DNA of 64,000 bases from Geodermatophilus pulveris (GTDB lineage: Bacteria; Actinomycetota; Actinomycetes; Mycobacteriales; Geodermatophilaceae). Both the position numbers and the translations under genes were made by a program. Each line of letters opens with the position of its first letter. The first letter of the stretch is position 1. The stretch is taken from assembly GCF_900188375.1 (NCBI RefSeq), contig NZ_FZOO01000009.1:124001-188000 (forward strand). Direction: 5' to 3'. The notes under the pieces were generated by a model. The model worked only from the letters and a program-made list of their open reading frames with translations. It had not been told where the DNA came from and did not search any database. This document shows, piece after piece, positions 16,291 through 27,954 of this stretch.

Positions 16291-17476
16291 CCGGGCCGGC
16301 GAGCTCGTCGTCCACGAACCGCTCCCGGGTCACCTGCCAGCCGGTGACCAGCATGCCGGCCAGCCCGGCCAGCAGGAGGACGAACATCGGGGCGTAGGAG
16401 CCGGTCCACCCGAGCAGGACGCCGACCAGCAGCGGCCCGGCCCCGGCCAGGACGTACCCCCAGCCCTGCACAGCGGTGGCCAGCGCGGCGGTGGACTGCG
16501 GCGTCCGGGCCCGCAGCCCCAGCAGGGCCAGGACCATCGCGAAGGTGCCCAGCCCGACGGCGAGGAAGGCCATCCACAGCCACGGCACCGTGGTCGGGGC
16601 GACCCACAGGCCCACCCAGCCGACGGTGTAGCAGCCGAGGAAGGACAGCAGCAGGGGCCGCTGCAGGTGCGGGCGCACGGTGAGCGAGGGCACCACCGCG
16701 TGCACCGGGATGACCAGCAGCTGGTTGACGCCCAGCAGCACGCCCGCGGCCGCGGCGCTCAGCCCGGCGTCGCGCAGGTAGGAGGGCAGCCAGCCCACGA
16801 GCACGAAGGCCTGCAGCGCCTGCAGGCCGAAGAAGCAGGCGAAGACCAGCGCCAGCGGGCTGTGCACCAGCGACGACGTCCGGACGGCGGGGCGCGCCGC
16901 CGCGCCCGCCCCGGGCCGGACCGGGACGGCGAGCCACGGCAGCGCGGCGACCAGGGCCAGGACCGCCCACATGCCCAGAGCCCAGCGCCAGCCGTCCTGA
17001 CCGATCGCCCCGGCGACGGGCGCGGCGGTGACCGCGGCCACCGTGCCGCCGGCGGTGAGCGCGCTGCTGTAGGCGCCCACCAGCAGCCCGGTGCGCTCGG
17101 GGAACCACCGCTTGACCAGGCCGGGCAGCAGCACGTTGCCCAGGGCCCCGCCGACCATCGCCAGCACCGTGCCCGCGACGAACAGCCAGAACGCCCCGGC
17201 CACCGCACGCAGCACCAGCCCCGCGGCCATGGCCAGCAGCGCGCCGGCCAGCACGTGCCCGTCGCGGTAGCGGGCGGCCAGCGGCGGCCCGGCGAAGCCG
17301 ATGGCGGCGAAGCACAGCACCGGCAGGCTGGTCACCAGCCCGGCCAGGCCGCTGGAGACGCCGAGGCCGGCCTGCACCTCCTGCAGCACGGGGCCGACGC
17401 TGTTGACCGCCGTCCGCAGGTTCAGCCCGGTGAGGACGATCGCCGTGCCGACGAGGAGCAGGCCGCGGCGCGTCAC
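16256..17476 (-). CDS. MFS transporter, CynX/NimT type
   Basis: 406 residues with about 12 hydrophobic segments. The N-terminal signature [26 protein letters not shown] is typical of the cyanate/nitroimidazole transporter branch (CynX, NimT/YeaN). [10 protein letters not shown] replaces the usual loop 2-3 motif. GTG start with AGGA about ten bases upstream. The 3' end overlaps convergent dcd by 35 bp, which is unusual for two conserved genes. Substrate not predictable. Confidence 0.75.
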   Translation of the reverse strand: MTRRGLLLVGTAIVLTGLNLRTAVNSVGPVLQEVQAGLGVSSGLAGLVTSLPVLCFAAIGFAGPPLAARYRDGHVLAGALLAMAAGLVLRAVAGAFWLFVAGTVLAMVGGALGNVLLPGLVKRWFPERTGLLVGAYSSALTAGGTVAAVTAAPVAGAIGQDGWRWALGMWAVLALVAALPWLAVPVRPGAGAAARPAVRTSSLVHSPLALVFACFFGLQALQAFVLVGWLPSYLRDAGLSAAAAGVLLGVNQLLVIPVHAVVPSLTVRPHLQRPLLLSFLGCYTVGWVGLWVAPTTVPWLWMAFLAVGLGTFAMVLALLGLRARTPQSTAALATAVQGWGYVLAGAGPLLVGVLLGWTGSYAPMFVLLLAGLAGMLVTGWQVTRERFVDDELAGPVREPDAASRRG

Positions 17477-17530
17477 CCGGCGATGGTCCTCCCCGCGGCC
17501 GGGCCGCCCGCGCGGGGGTGGCCCGGGCCG

Positions 17531-18499
17531 TCAGCGGGTGGCGCGGGCGCCCACCTCCGCGACGCGGGGGCTGGTGCGCGGCAGCCGGTGCCACAGGTAC
17601 TTCTGCACGGCCAGGGTGACGGTCGCGGCCACCAGGATCCCGGCCAGGTTGACGCCGAGCTGCACCGCGGCGCGGATCAGCTCGTTGCCGCCGCCGAGGG
17701 CCAGGGACAGGCCGATGTCGGCCACCGCCGGGACCGTGGTGACCGAGATGAAGACGCCGACCAGCGCGCCGCTCCTGCCGGCGGTGAGTGACAGCACGCC
17801 CGCGACGCCGGCCAGCACCGCCACGATCGGCGACCAGCGGTCGGGGGCGGTGATGAAGCCGGTCTGCGGGCGGTCGTCGGAGAGCACCTCGGGGCCGTAC
17901 CAGCCCAGCCCGTAGCCGACGAGGGCGAGCAGCACGGTGATGGCGATGGCCACGGCGAAGCCGACGACCAGCGCCTTGGCCGCGGTGCGGACCAGCGCCG
18001 GCCGGCGGTGCACCACGCCGACGGCCAGGGCGGCCAGCGGGCCGAACTCCGGGCCCAGCACCATCGCGCCGATCACCAGCACGGCGGAGTCGACGATGAT
18101 CGCCACGCCGGCCAGCAGGGTGGCGATGGTGAGGAACGCGAGGTAGGCCACCGAGAGGGTGGAGTCCGCCGCCGTCGTCCGCACCACCTGCTCCCAGACC
18201 ACCGCGTCGCTCCCGTCGCCGGGGGCGAGGTCCTCGGCCCGTGCCGCGGCGTCGGAGACGGCGGCGTCGACGGCCTCCATCGTGATGCTGCCGTCGCGGT
18301 CCACGTGCAGCCGGCGCAGGCCGGCCACCAGGGCGTCGGCGGACTCCCGGGCGACGTCGGCCATGACGAGGTCCCCGACCGGGGAGAGCGAGACGCCCGG
18401 GAGGACGGCGACGTGCGCCGTCCCCGGGCAGTCCTCGAGCAGCGCCACGACCGCGTCGGTCCGGTCGTGCGGAGCGGTGATCCTCAGGTGCAGCAGCAC
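17531..18499 (-). CDS. DUF389 integral membrane protein
   Basis: 322 residues. A soluble N-terminal alpha/beta part of about 85 residues (LRITAPHDRTDAVVALLEDCPG) is followed by a hydrophobic domain with six or so helices containing the family's IGAMVLGPEFGPLAALAVG and GVFISVTTVPAVADIGLSLALG. DUF389 proteins (TIGR00341-like) are widespread in actinobacteria; function is not established. GTG 18499 may be leaderless, with TAGAAC six bases upstream. The 3' end is 54 bp upstream of the MFS start on the same strand. Confidence 0.78.
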   Translation of the reverse strand: MLLHLRITAPHDRTDAVVALLEDCPGTAHVAVLPGVSLSPVGDLVMADVARESADALVAGLRRLHVDRDGSITMEAVDAAVSDAAARAEDLAPGDGSDAVVWEQVVRTTAADSTLSVAYLAFLTIATLLAGVAIIVDSAVLVIGAMVLGPEFGPLAALAVGVVHRRPALVRTAAKALVVGFAVAIAITVLLALVGYGLGWYGPEVLSDDRPQTGFITAPDRWSPIVAVLAGVAGVLSLTAGRSGALVGVFISVTTVPAVADIGLSLALGGGNELIRAAVQLGVNLAGILVAATVTLAVQKYLWHRLPRTSPRVAEVGARATR

Positions 18500-18534
18500 C
18501 GGGCCGTTCTACCCCACCGGCCGGCCACCGCCGC

Positions 18535-20823
18535 TCACGGCGTGTGGCCCGTCGCCGCGGAACCGGTGCCCGCCACGTCGTCGGCCTCGGTACCGACCTC
18601 GGCGCCGTGCTCGGTGCCCGGCGTGCCGGCCGGCGCCATCGACCGGAGCAGGATCTGGCTGACGTCGAGCACCTCGACGTGCTCGGCGGCCTCGCCGTTC
18701 TGCTTCTTGGTGGTCAGCGCGTCGGACAGCATCGTGATGCAGAACGGGCAGGCCGTGGAGATGACGTCGGGGTCCAGGCCGAGGGCCTCCTCGGTGCGCT
18801 CCACGTTGATCCGCTTCCCGATCTTCTCCTCCATCCACATGCGCGCACCGCCGGCGCCGCAGCAGAAGCCGCGGTCCTTGCAGCGGTGCATCTCCTGGGT
18901 GGACAGGCCCTGGACGCTGTCGAGGATCTCCCGCGGCGGCGTGTAGACCTTGTTGTGCCGGCCCAGGAAGCACGGGTCGTGGTAGGTGACCTTGCGGTCG
19001 ACCGGCGTGACCGGGGTCAGCCGCCCCTCCTCGACGAGCTGGCTCAGCAGCTGGGTGTGGTGCACCACCTCGTAGTCGCCGCCGACCTGCGGGTACTCCC
19101 GGCCCAGGGAGTTGAAGCAGTGCGGGCAGGTGGTGACGATCTTGCGCGTGCCGGGCCCGCGGCCCTCGAAGACGCCGTCCAGCGTGGCCACGTTCTCCTG
19201 CGCCAGCATCTGGAAGACGAACTCGTTGCCCATCCGGCGGGCCGGGTCGCCCGAGCAGGTCTCCCCGGAGCCCAGGACCGCGAACTCCACGCCGGCGGTG
19301 TGCAGCAGCTCGGCGACGGCCTTGGTGACCTTCTTGGCGCGGTCGTCGATGGCGCCCGCGCAGCCCACCCAGAACAGGTACTCGACCTCGGCGTCCAGCG
19401 GGCCGTCGGCCTGCCGCACCTCGAAGTCCATCTCCTTGATCCAGTCCTCGCGGGCGCTGGCCTGCACGCCCCACGGGTTGCCGCGGTTCTCCAGGTTGCG
19501 CAGCATCACGCCGGCCTCGGACGGGAAGCTGGACTCGATGAGCACCTGGTAGCGGCGCATGTCCTCGATGTGGTCGACGTGCTCGATGTCGACCGGGCAC
19601 TGCTCCACGCAGGCGCCGCAGTTGGTGCAGCTCCACAGCACGTCGGGGTCGATGACCCCGCCTTCTTCGAGGGTGCCGACCAGCGGGCGGTGCGCCTGCG
19701 CGTCGTTGGTCCCCTCGATGCGGGCGTAGCCCGACGTCCACACCTGCTCGTCGCTGGGCTTGAGGACGTCGTAGTCCGGCGCGGTCTCGCTGGCGGTCTT
19801 CGCGCCGAGCAGGTACGGGGCCTTGGCGTACAGGTGGTCCCGCAGGTCCATGATCACCATCTTGGGGCTGAGCGGCTTGCCCGTGTTCCACGCCGGGCAC
19901 TGGCTCTGGCACCGCCCGCACTCGGTGCAGGTGCTGAAGTCCAGCATCCCCTTCCAGGTGAAGTCCTCGATCTTGCCGCGGCCGAAGGTGGCGTCCTCGT
20001 CGGGGTCCTCGAAGTCGATCGGCTTGCCACCGGAGGTCATCGGCTGCAGCGGGCCCAGCGCCTGGCCGCCGCCGGACTCGCGCTTGAAGTAGATGTTGAA
20101 GAAGGCGCTGAACCGGTGCCACGCGACGCCCATGTTGAGCAGCCGGGAGACGACGACCACCCACACCAGCGACACGACGATCTTGACGAACGCGATGACG
20201 CTGACCAGGTCGGGGCTGGCCGGCAGGAGGTTGGCCAGCAGGCCCGACACCGGGTGCGACCAGGACGGCGCGTCGTCCAGGCCGGCGGCGACCTTGGCCG
20301 CGCGGATGCCCAGGATGCACAGGCCGACGACGAGCACGACCGCTTCGACGAAGTAGCCGCGGCCCTCGTTGGAGCCGGCGAAGCGGCTGGCGCGGCCCTT
20401 GCGGCGCGGGTGGTCCAGCTGGCGGCGGACGATCAGGTAGAGGATGCCCAGCACCGTGCCGGTGCCGATGACCTCGACGAACAGGCTCCACAGCCCCCAC
20501 GTGCCGATCAGCGGCAGGTGGAAGGCCGGGTCGAAGACCTCCCCGAACGCCTCGACGAGGGTGAGGAACAGCCCGTAGAAGCCGACGAAGACGAACCAGT
20601 GGGCGACGCCGATGGCCGACCACTTGAGCATCCGGGTGTGCCCGAGGGACTCCACCGCGAGCGTCTTCAGTCGCGGGCCGACCGGGCCGGTGCGGGTGTC
20701 GTCGGGCTGGCCGGTCCGGATGATGCGGACCATGGCGCGGACCGCCCGGTAGGCCATCACCGCGGCCACGACGAGCAGGACGAGGCTGATCGTCCCGAGG
20801 ACGAGCTGCAGCGGGCCGGTCAT
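18535..20823 (-). CDS. etfD: Membrane-bound Fe-S ETF dehydrogenase, EtfD (Rv0338c-like)
   Basis: 762 residues. N-terminal NarI-like membrane part with about five helices (LVLGTISLVLLVVAAVMAY, HWFVFVGFYGLFLTLV, IGTGTVLGILYLIV, EAVVLVVGLCILGI, IAFVKIVVSLVWVVVV), then two 4Fe-4S motifs (CTECGRCQSQCP and CTNCGACVEQCP) and two heterodisulphide-reductase CCG repeats (ETCSGDPARR; DPCFLGRHN with FCCGAGGARMW). In M. tuberculosis the homologue Rv0338c passes electrons from ETF of fatty-acid oxidation to menaquinone and also lies near dnaK. ATG 20823 has GGGAGGG upstream. Divergent from dnaK. Retention of all Cys suggests an active protein. Confidence 0.85.
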   Translation of the reverse strand: MTGPLQLVLGTISLVLLVVAAVMAYRAVRAMVRIIRTGQPDDTRTGPVGPRLKTLAVESLGHTRMLKWSAIGVAHWFVFVGFYGLFLTLVEAFGEVFDPAFHLPLIGTWGLWSLFVEVIGTGTVLGILYLIVRRQLDHPRRKGRASRFAGSNEGRGYFVEAVVLVVGLCILGIRAAKVAAGLDDAPSWSHPVSGLLANLLPASPDLVSVIAFVKIVVSLVWVVVVSRLLNMGVAWHRFSAFFNIYFKRESGGGQALGPLQPMTSGGKPIDFEDPDEDATFGRGKIEDFTWKGMLDFSTCTECGRCQSQCPAWNTGKPLSPKMVIMDLRDHLYAKAPYLLGAKTASETAPDYDVLKPSDEQVWTSGYARIEGTNDAQAHRPLVGTLEEGGVIDPDVLWSCTNCGACVEQCPVDIEHVDHIEDMRRYQVLIESSFPSEAGVMLRNLENRGNPWGVQASAREDWIKEMDFEVRQADGPLDAEVEYLFWVGCAGAIDDRAKKVTKAVAELLHTAGVEFAVLGSGETCSGDPARRMGNEFVFQMLAQENVATLDGVFEGRGPGTRKIVTTCPHCFNSLGREYPQVGGDYEVVHHTQLLSQLVEEGRLTPVTPVDRKVTYHDPCFLGRHNKVYTPPREILDSVQGLSTQEMHRCKDRGFCCGAGGARMWMEEKIGKRINVERTEEALGLDPDVISTACPFCITMLSDALTTKKQNGEAAEHVEVLDVSQILLRSMAPAGTPGTEHGAEVGTEADDVAGTGSAATGHTP

Positions 20824-21053
20824 GACGTTCCCTCCCGGACGCCGGCGCGGCGTCGGTCGATCCCCCACCCGCCGCGACGGCGGGCGGACGCAGCACCGTC
20901 GGGCCGACCGTGCGCGTGCACGCGTCGGACGATAGCTGTCGGCCGCACAGGCTACTCGCCGGTAACCCTCGCCGTCGTCCTGCGGTGTGACCCGCCCCGC
21001 CCCGCTCCGGCCGGCTGCCCCGCTGCAGACACGGCGGCCCCGACCTCGCTGTC

Positions 21054-21093
21054 TGGTGCCCGACCTCGCCCCGCAGCGCGAGGTCGGGCACCA
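21054..21093. repeat. Perfect 16-bp hairpin between etfD and dnaK
   Basis: TGGTGCCCGACCTCGC (21054-21069) and its exact complement (21078-21093) enclose an 8-base loop, CCCGCAGC. It lies between two divergent genes, so it is not a normal terminator. The rest of the 460-bp gap (20824-21283) holds the dnaK promoter and HAIR box and no gene. Confidence 0.7.
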
Positions 21094-21156
21094 CGGGGCG
21101 AGGACGGCGCCGTCCGGGGCGACCACGGAGCGTCACAGGTGCACCTGCCGGGGCCG

Positions 21157-21182
21157 GGAACACCGCGCGCGCACGTGCCGTT
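21157..21182 (+). promoter_or_regulatory. dnaK promoter, SigH/SigR-type (GGAAC-N18-GTT)
   Basis: GGGAAC ends at 21161 and GTT starts at 21180, 18 bases apart, matching the ECF sigma-H/sigma-R consensus. The same geometry appears upstream of clpB. A TAGGGT (21182-21187) overlaps and could serve the housekeeping factor. Confidence 0.55.
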
Positions 21183-21197
21183 AGGGTGGGCAGGAAA

Positions 21198-21218
21198 GTT
21201 GAGTGGACCACGCGCAAG
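21198..21218. promoter_or_regulatory. HAIR operator for HspR upstream of dnaK
   Basis: GTTGAGT - 7 bases - GCGCAAG against the consensus CTTGAGT-N7-ACTCAAG: 6 of 7 in the left arm and 5 of 7 in the right. It lies just downstream of the promoter elements and 65 bp before the dnaK ATG. The hspR gene is in the same operon, giving feedback repression. Confidence 0.7.
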
Positions 21219-21283
21219 GCGCTTCCACCGGCTCCCTCCGGACCAGCACGACCACCAGCACACACGGAAGAGAGGCCAGCTCC

Positions 21284-23160
<1,877 letters not shown>

Positions 23161-23164
<4 letters not shown>

Positions 23165-23838
23165 GCGAGCGGGAAGAGGAGCCGCGGGTCGTCATCCGCG
23201 ACAAGCGGCGCATCGACCCGATCAGCGGCACCGTGCGGGTGCCGGCCGGTGACCCACCGGCCGGCGCCCGCCCGGGCGTGGACCCATCAGAGGAGCAGAT
23301 GAGCGAGCAGCAGGCCCCCGACGGCGCGCAGCCGACGGTGGTGGACGACGACAGCGCCCGCCAGCTGGCGGAGCGGACCGAGGACCTCCAGCGGGTCACC
23401 GCGGAGTACGCGAACTACCGCCGCCGGGTGGACCGGGACCGCCAGCTCGTGGTCGACCAGGCCGCCGAGCGGTTCGCCGCCCAGCTGTTCCCCATCGTCG
23501 ACGACATCGAGCGGGCCCGTGACCACGGGGACCTCACCGGTGCGTTCAAGGTGGTGGCCGACCGCGTGCTCGGGCTGATCGACGGCCTGGGCGTGGAGGC
23601 CTTCGGCGTCGCCGGCGACCCGTTCGACCCGGCGCTGCACGAGGCGGTCATGCACGACACCTCCGCCGACGTCGACGTCCCGACCGCGACGACGGTGCTG
23701 CGGCAGGGCTTCCGCCGCGGCGACCGGGTGCTGCGGACGGCGATGGTCGCGGTCACCGAGCCGGAGACGCCGGCGGCGGCAGCGGCCGCGCCCACCCAGC
23801 CGGGCGGCGAGCCGGCCACCGGTCCGGCGTCCGACTGA
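23161..23838 (+). CDS. grpE: Nucleotide exchange factor GrpE
   Basis: 225 residues. Releases ADP from DnaK. A disordered N-terminus (about 60 residues) leads into the dimerising coiled coil ([25 protein letters not shown]), the four-helix part ([16 protein letters not shown]) and the beta domain contacting DnaK ([33 protein letters not shown]). ATG overlaps the dnaK stop by four bases. An ATG at 23299 after GAGGAG is an alternative internal start that would remove 46 residues. Confidence 0.96.
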
Positions 23839-23857
23839 GCCGGGAGGGAGGCGCCCG

Positions 23858-25069
23858 ATGAGCACCCGGGACTTCATCGAGAAGGACTACTACGCCGCGT
23901 TGGGCGTCCCCCAGGACGCCGACGCGGCGGCCGTCAAGAAGGCCTACCGCCAGCTGGCCCGGGACCTGCACCCGGACAAGAACCCGGGCAACGCGCAAGC
24001 GGAGGCCCGGTTCAAGGAGGTCTCCGAGGCCTACGACGTGCTGTCCGACCCCAAGCGGCGGGCGGAGTACGACGAGGCCCGGCGGCTGTTCGGGGCCGGC
24101 GGCGCCGGCGCGCGGGCCGGGTTCCCCGGCGGGTTCCCCGGTGGCGCCGGCGGGCAGGCGTTCGACCTCGGCGACCTGTTCGGCGCCACCGGCGGTGGGG
24201 CCCGTGCCGGGGGCGCCGGCGGTCTCGGCGACCTGTTCGGCGGCCTCTTCGGGGGCGGCGCCGGTGCCGGGTCGGCCCGGGCACGCAGCCAGGCGGCCTC
24301 CGGCCCGGCCCGCGGACAGGACGTCGAGACCGAGGCGACGCTGTCGTTCGAGGAGTCCGTCCTCGGGGTGACCGTGCCGCTGCGGATGCAGAGCCCGGGC
24401 ACCTGCCCGACCTGCGCCGGGTCCGGCGCCCGGCCGGGCACCAGCCCGCACACCTGCCCCGTGTGCCAGGGCGTCGGGGTGACCAGCCGCAGCCAGGGGG
24501 CGTTCGCCTTCTCCGAGCCCTGCCGCAACTGCCGCGGCACCGGCCAGGTGGTCGAGGACCCGTGCCCCACCTGCGCGGGCAACGGCGTCACCAACCAGAC
24601 CCGCACGATCACCGTGCGGATCCCTGCCGGCGTCAAGGACGGCCAGCGGATCCGGCTGGCCGGCAAGGGAGCGCCCGGACGGCGCGGCGGCCCGGCCGGT
24701 GACCTGTTCGTCGTCGTGCACGTGTCCGAGCACGAGCTGTTGGGCCGCAAGGGCAACGACCTGACGCTCACCGTGCCGATCACGTTCGCCGAGGCCGCCC
24801 TCGGGGCGACCCTGACCGTGCCCACGCTGGACGGTGACGTCACGCTCAAGGTCCCCCCGGGGACGGCGAGCGGCCAGACGCTGCGGGTGCGCGGGCGCGG
24901 CGTCCCGGGCAAGGGCCGGGCCGGCGACCTGCTGGTCACCGTGGAGGTGGCGGTGCCCAAGCGGCTCACGCCCGCCGCGGAGGAGGCCGTCAAGGTGCTC
25001 GAGGCCGAGCTCGGCGACCCACGGCCGCGGATCACCGCCGCCGTCCAGCAGCAGGGCGGCACCCGGTGA
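23858..25069 (+). CDS. dnaJ: Chaperone protein DnaJ (Hsp40, type I)
   Basis: 403 residues, complete type I DnaJ. J-domain ([28 protein letters not shown] with the HPD motif), a G/F-rich linker of about 90 residues, a four-repeat zinc domain ([32 protein letters not shown]) and two C-terminal beta domains ([35 protein letters not shown]). GGGAGGGAGG upstream. The stop overlaps the hspR GTG by four bases. This is the operon-linked DnaJ1-type protein. Confidence 0.97.
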   Translation: MSTRDFIEKDYYAALGVPQDADAAAVKKAYRQLARDLHPDKNPGNAQAEARFKEVSEAYDVLSDPKRRAEYDEARRLFGAGGAGARAGFPGGFPGGAGGQAFDLGDLFGATGGGARAGGAGGLGDLFGGLFGGGAGAGSARARSQAASGPARGQDVETEATLSFEESVLGVTVPLRMQSPGTCPTCAGSGARPGTSPHTCPVCQGVGVTSRSQGAFAFSEPCRNCRGTGQVVEDPCPTCAGNGVTNQTRTITVRIPAGVKDGQRIRLAGKGAPGRRGGPAGDLFVVVHVSEHELLGRKGNDLTLTVPITFAEAALGATLTVPTLDGDVTLKVPPGTASGQTLRVRGRGVPGKGRAGDLLVTVEVAVPKRLTPAAEEAVKVLEAELGDPRPRITAAVQQQGGTR

Positions 25070-25548
25070 GCGCCCCGGGCCGCGAGCAGGCCGACGCCGG
25101 CCGGGCCGTGACCGACGACGCGCCGGTCTTCGTCATCTCCGTGGCCGCGGAGCTGGCCGGCATGCACGCGCAGACGCTGCGCCAGTACGACCGGCTGGGC
25201 CTGGTGAGCCCGGGCCGCACCCGCGGCGGGGGCCGCCGGTACAGCCCGCGCGACGTCGCGCTGCTCCGCGAGGTGCAGCGGCTCTCCCAGGAGGACGGCG
25301 TCAACCTCGCCGGGATCAAGCGGATCATCGACCTGGAGTCGCAGGTCGAGGCGCTGCGGCAGCGGGTGGAGGAGCTGATCGACGAACTCGGGGCCGCCGA
25401 GCGCCGGGCGATCGCGGCGGAGACCGCCGTGCAGGCCGGCTACCGGGGCGACGGCTACGGCTCCGCCGTCCTGTCCACCGGGGCCCTCGTGCCGCTGCGA
25501 CCGTCCACCTCCGCCCTCGTCGTCTGGCGGCCCCGGGACGACCGGTGA
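25066..25548 (+). CDS. hspR: Heat shock repressor HspR, MerR family
   Basis: 160 residues. MerR-type helix-turn-helix and wing ([40 protein letters not shown]) followed by a coiled coil ([21 protein letters not shown]) and a hydrophobic C-terminal tail (ALVVWRP) characteristic of HspR. It binds HAIR boxes with DnaK as co-repressor; HAIR copies precede dnaK (21198) and clpB (43504) here. The GTG start is coupled to the dnaJ stop. Confidence 0.95.
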   Translation: MSAPGREQADAGRAVTDDAPVFVISVAAELAGMHAQTLRQYDRLGLVSPGRTRGGGRRYSPRDVALLREVQRLSQEDGVNLAGIKRIIDLESQVEALRQRVEELIDELGAAERRAIAAETAVQAGYRGDGYGSAVLSTGALVPLRPSTSALVVWRPRDDR

Positions 25549-26030
25549 GCCCGGTGGACCCGCACGAGGCCTTCGTCGGGGTGGAGCGGGAGATCGGCCT
25601 GCTGCTGCGCCGCTCCCGCGCCATCTCCGCGCGGCTGTCCCGCGAGCTGCACCCGGACCTGGACGGCGCCGCCTACGGCCTGCTCGCCCTGCTGCAGGAC
25701 ACCGGGCCGCTGCGGGCCAGCGACCTGGTGGCCCGGCTGGGGCTGGACAAGAGCACGGTCAGCCGGCAGGTGTCCTCGCTGGTCGGCCTGGGCCTGGTCG
25801 TCCGCGAGGCCGACCCGGCCGACGGCCGGGCCCAGGTGCTCAGCACCTCACCGGAGGGGGCGGCCCGGCTGGGCCGCATCCGGGACGCCCGGCGCGCCCG
25901 GTGGGAGGCCGACCTCGCCGGCTGGCCGGCCGAGGACGTCGCCACGCTGGGCGAGCTGCTGGCCCGGCTGAACCGGCTGGGGGAGGCCGAGGCCCGCGAG
26001 GCCGAGCAGGAGGAGCCTGTCCGGGGGTAG
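25545..26030 (+). CDS. MarR-family transcriptional regulator
   Basis: 161 residues. MarR fold: helix 1 with RSRAISARLSREL, the winged helix PLRASDLVARLGLDKSTVSRQVSSLVGLGLVVREADPAD (DNA recognition by DKSTVSRQ, wing GRAQVLSTSPEG) and a C-terminal dimerisation helix. The GTG start overlaps the hspR stop by four bases, so it is the fifth gene of the dnaK transcript; an unusual partner for a heat-shock operon. No ligand-binding Cys. A strong terminator follows. Confidence 0.85.
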   Translation: MSPVDPHEAFVGVEREIGLLLRRSRAISARLSRELHPDLDGAAYGLLALLQDTGPLRASDLVARLGLDKSTVSRQVSSLVGLGLVVREADPADGRAQVLSTSPEGAARLGRIRDARRARWEADLAGWPAEDVATLGELLARLNRLGEAEAREAEQEEPVRG

Positions 26031-26034
26031 CGAC

Positions 26035-26074
26035 GACGGCGCCCCCGTACCCGGCCGGGTACGGGGGCGCCGTC
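26035..26074. terminator. Bidirectional terminator hairpin, 18-bp perfect stem
   Basis: The 18-nt arms 26035-26052 and 26057-26074 pair perfectly around the loop GGCC. It is placed five bases after the marR stop and 19 bases after the lctP stop on the other strand, so it can end both convergent transcripts. No T-run, as usual at this GC content. Confidence 0.85.
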
Positions 26075-26093
26075 GGTCACCGCCGGCGTGGAG

Positions 26094-27878
26094 CTAGCCG
26101 CCCACGGGGGCCGGGACCATCCAGCCGAGCACCGGCGTGGCCTGCAGCACCACGATCAGGCACATGAGCAGCAGGAGCAGGATGCTCCAGCCGAACACCT
26201 TCCGGAACAGCTCGCCCTCCCGGCCCGCCATGCCGACGGCGGCGGCGGCGATGGCCAGGTTCTGCGGGCTGACCATCTTGCCCATGACGCCGCCGGAGGA
26301 GTTGGCCGCCGCGAGCAGCACCGGGTCCAGCCCGGCGTTGGTCGCCGCCTGCACCTGCAGCGCACCGAACAGCGCGTTCGCCGAGGTGTCCGAGCCGGTC
26401 ACCGCGACGCCGATCCAGCCCAGGATGGGGGACAGGAAGGCGAAGAAGCCGCCGGTCTCGGCCAGCAGCCGGCCGAGGTGGCTGGTCATGCCCGACTGGT
26501 TGAGCACGTAGGCCAGGGCGAGCACCGCCATGACGGTGAGGATGGCCCACTTCAGCTCGCGGTAGGTGTCGACGTAGGCCTTGAGCCCCCGCGCCGGGGA
26601 GACCCGCAGCACCAGCATGGTCAGCAGGCCGGCGAAGATCATCAGGGTGCCCGCGGCGGGCAACCAGTTGAAGTTGTACGTGGTCGACGCCAGCTCGGCG
26701 TCCGACCCGGCCGCGAAGATGTTGAGCCCCGGCCACGCGAAGGACGTCGTGAACGGCGGCTCCGCCAGCGCGCTCTTGATCGGGCCGAGGTTGGCCAGCG
26801 AGAAGATCGCGATGATGATCCCGTAGGGGGCGTATGCCTTCACGACCTCGGCCCGGCTGTCGTCGACCGCCGGCCCGCCACCACCGACGGCGGGGGCGTG
26901 CGGGTCGCGGGCGTCCTGCCGGCCCGGAGCGTCGCCGAGCTGCTCGCCCGCCGTCGCGCCGATCCCACCGCGCGTGCCGTCGGACCCCGCGGCGGCGGTG
27001 CCACCCGCACCGCCGCCGACCGTGGCCGCGGTGACCGGCTCGTAGGCCGCCGTGCGCATCCGGACGACGGCGACGACGGCGGCCGCGGCCACCAGTGCGG
27101 CGATGATGTCGGTCAGGGGCACCGAGATGTAGTTGGCGGCCACGAACTGGGCCACGCCGAACGCGACGCCGCCGACCAGCGCCTCGCGCCAGGTGTCGCG
27201 CAGGCCGCGCTTGCCGTCGACCACGTACACCAGGACCAGCGGCACGAACGCGGCCAGGATCGGCGTCTGCCGGCCGGCCATGGCGCCCAGGGTGTCCACG
27301 GTGAGCCGGGCGTCGTCGCTGACGCCGGAGGTGACCGTGGCCAGCGTGATGATCGGCGTGGCCAGGGCGCCGAAGGCGACCGGCGCGGTGTTGGCGATCA
27401 GCGCAACGACCGCGGCCTTGAGCGGCTGGAAGCCCAGCGCCATGAGCATGACGACGCTGATCGCGACCGGCGTCCCGAAGCCGGCCAGCGCCTCGAGCAG
27501 GGCGCCGAAGCAGAAGGCGATGATGATCGCCTGGATCCGCTGGTCGGGGCTGACCTTCTCGAAGGAGCGGCGCAGCACGTCGAAGTGGCCGGTGGCGACG
27601 GTGAGGTTGTAGACCCAGATCGCGTTGATGACGACCCAGAGGATCGGGAAGAAGCCGAAGGCGGCGCCCTCGGACGCCGACAGCAGCGTCTGCCCGACGG
27701 GCATCCGGAACGCGACGATGGCCAGCACGACCGCGACGGCCAGCGAGATGAGCCCGGCCAGCCAGGCCTTGAGCTTCAGCGCGCCGAGGAGCACGAACAG
27801 GGTGAGCAGCGGGATCGCTGCCACCAGCGCGCTCAGTGCGAGTGACCCACCGACGGGGTCGACGACCTGCTCGAACAA
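26094..27878 (-). CDS. lctP: L-lactate/glycolate permease, LctP family
   Basis: 594 residues with about 13 membrane segments. Family motifs: FGALLEALAGFGTPVAI, ANTAPVAFGALATP, GVAVTGSDTSANALFG near the C-terminus, and NSSGGVMGKMVSPQ. The family contains both lactate permeases (LldP) and the glycolate permease GlcA; position at the end of a glcD-glcE-glcF operon favours glycolate or lactate uptake by H+ symport. An unusually long Gly/Ala-rich hydrophilic loop of about 75 residues separates the two halves. Start is TTG with AAGGAG five bases upstream. Confidence 0.85.
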   Translation of the reverse strand: MFEQVVDPVGGSLALSALVAAIPLLTLFVLLGALKLKAWLAGLISLAVAVVLAIVAFRMPVGQTLLSASEGAAFGFFPILWVVINAIWVYNLTVATGHFDVLRRSFEKVSPDQRIQAIIIAFCFGALLEALAGFGTPVAISVVMLMALGFQPLKAAVVALIANTAPVAFGALATPIITLATVTSGVSDDARLTVDTLGAMAGRQTPILAAFVPLVLVYVVDGKRGLRDTWREALVGGVAFGVAQFVAANYISVPLTDIIAALVAAAAVVAVVRMRTAAYEPVTAATVGGGAGGTAAAGSDGTRGGIGATAGEQLGDAPGRQDARDPHAPAVGGGGPAVDDSRAEVVKAYAPYGIIIAIFSLANLGPIKSALAEPPFTTSFAWPGLNIFAAGSDAELASTTYNFNWLPAAGTLMIFAGLLTMLVLRVSPARGLKAYVDTYRELKWAILTVMAVLALAYVLNQSGMTSHLGRLLAETGGFFAFLSPILGWIGVAVTGSDTSANALFGALQVQAATNAGLDPVLLAAANSSGGVMGKMVSPQNLAIAAAAVGMAGREGELFRKVFGWSILLLLLMCLIVVLQATPVLGWMVPAPVGG

Positions 27879-27954
27879 CGGAGCTCCTTCCCTCGACCGT
27901 GAGGGCGCGTGGGCTGGGTGGGGGTGGTGCGGCGGGGCGGGGGAGCGGGGTGGG

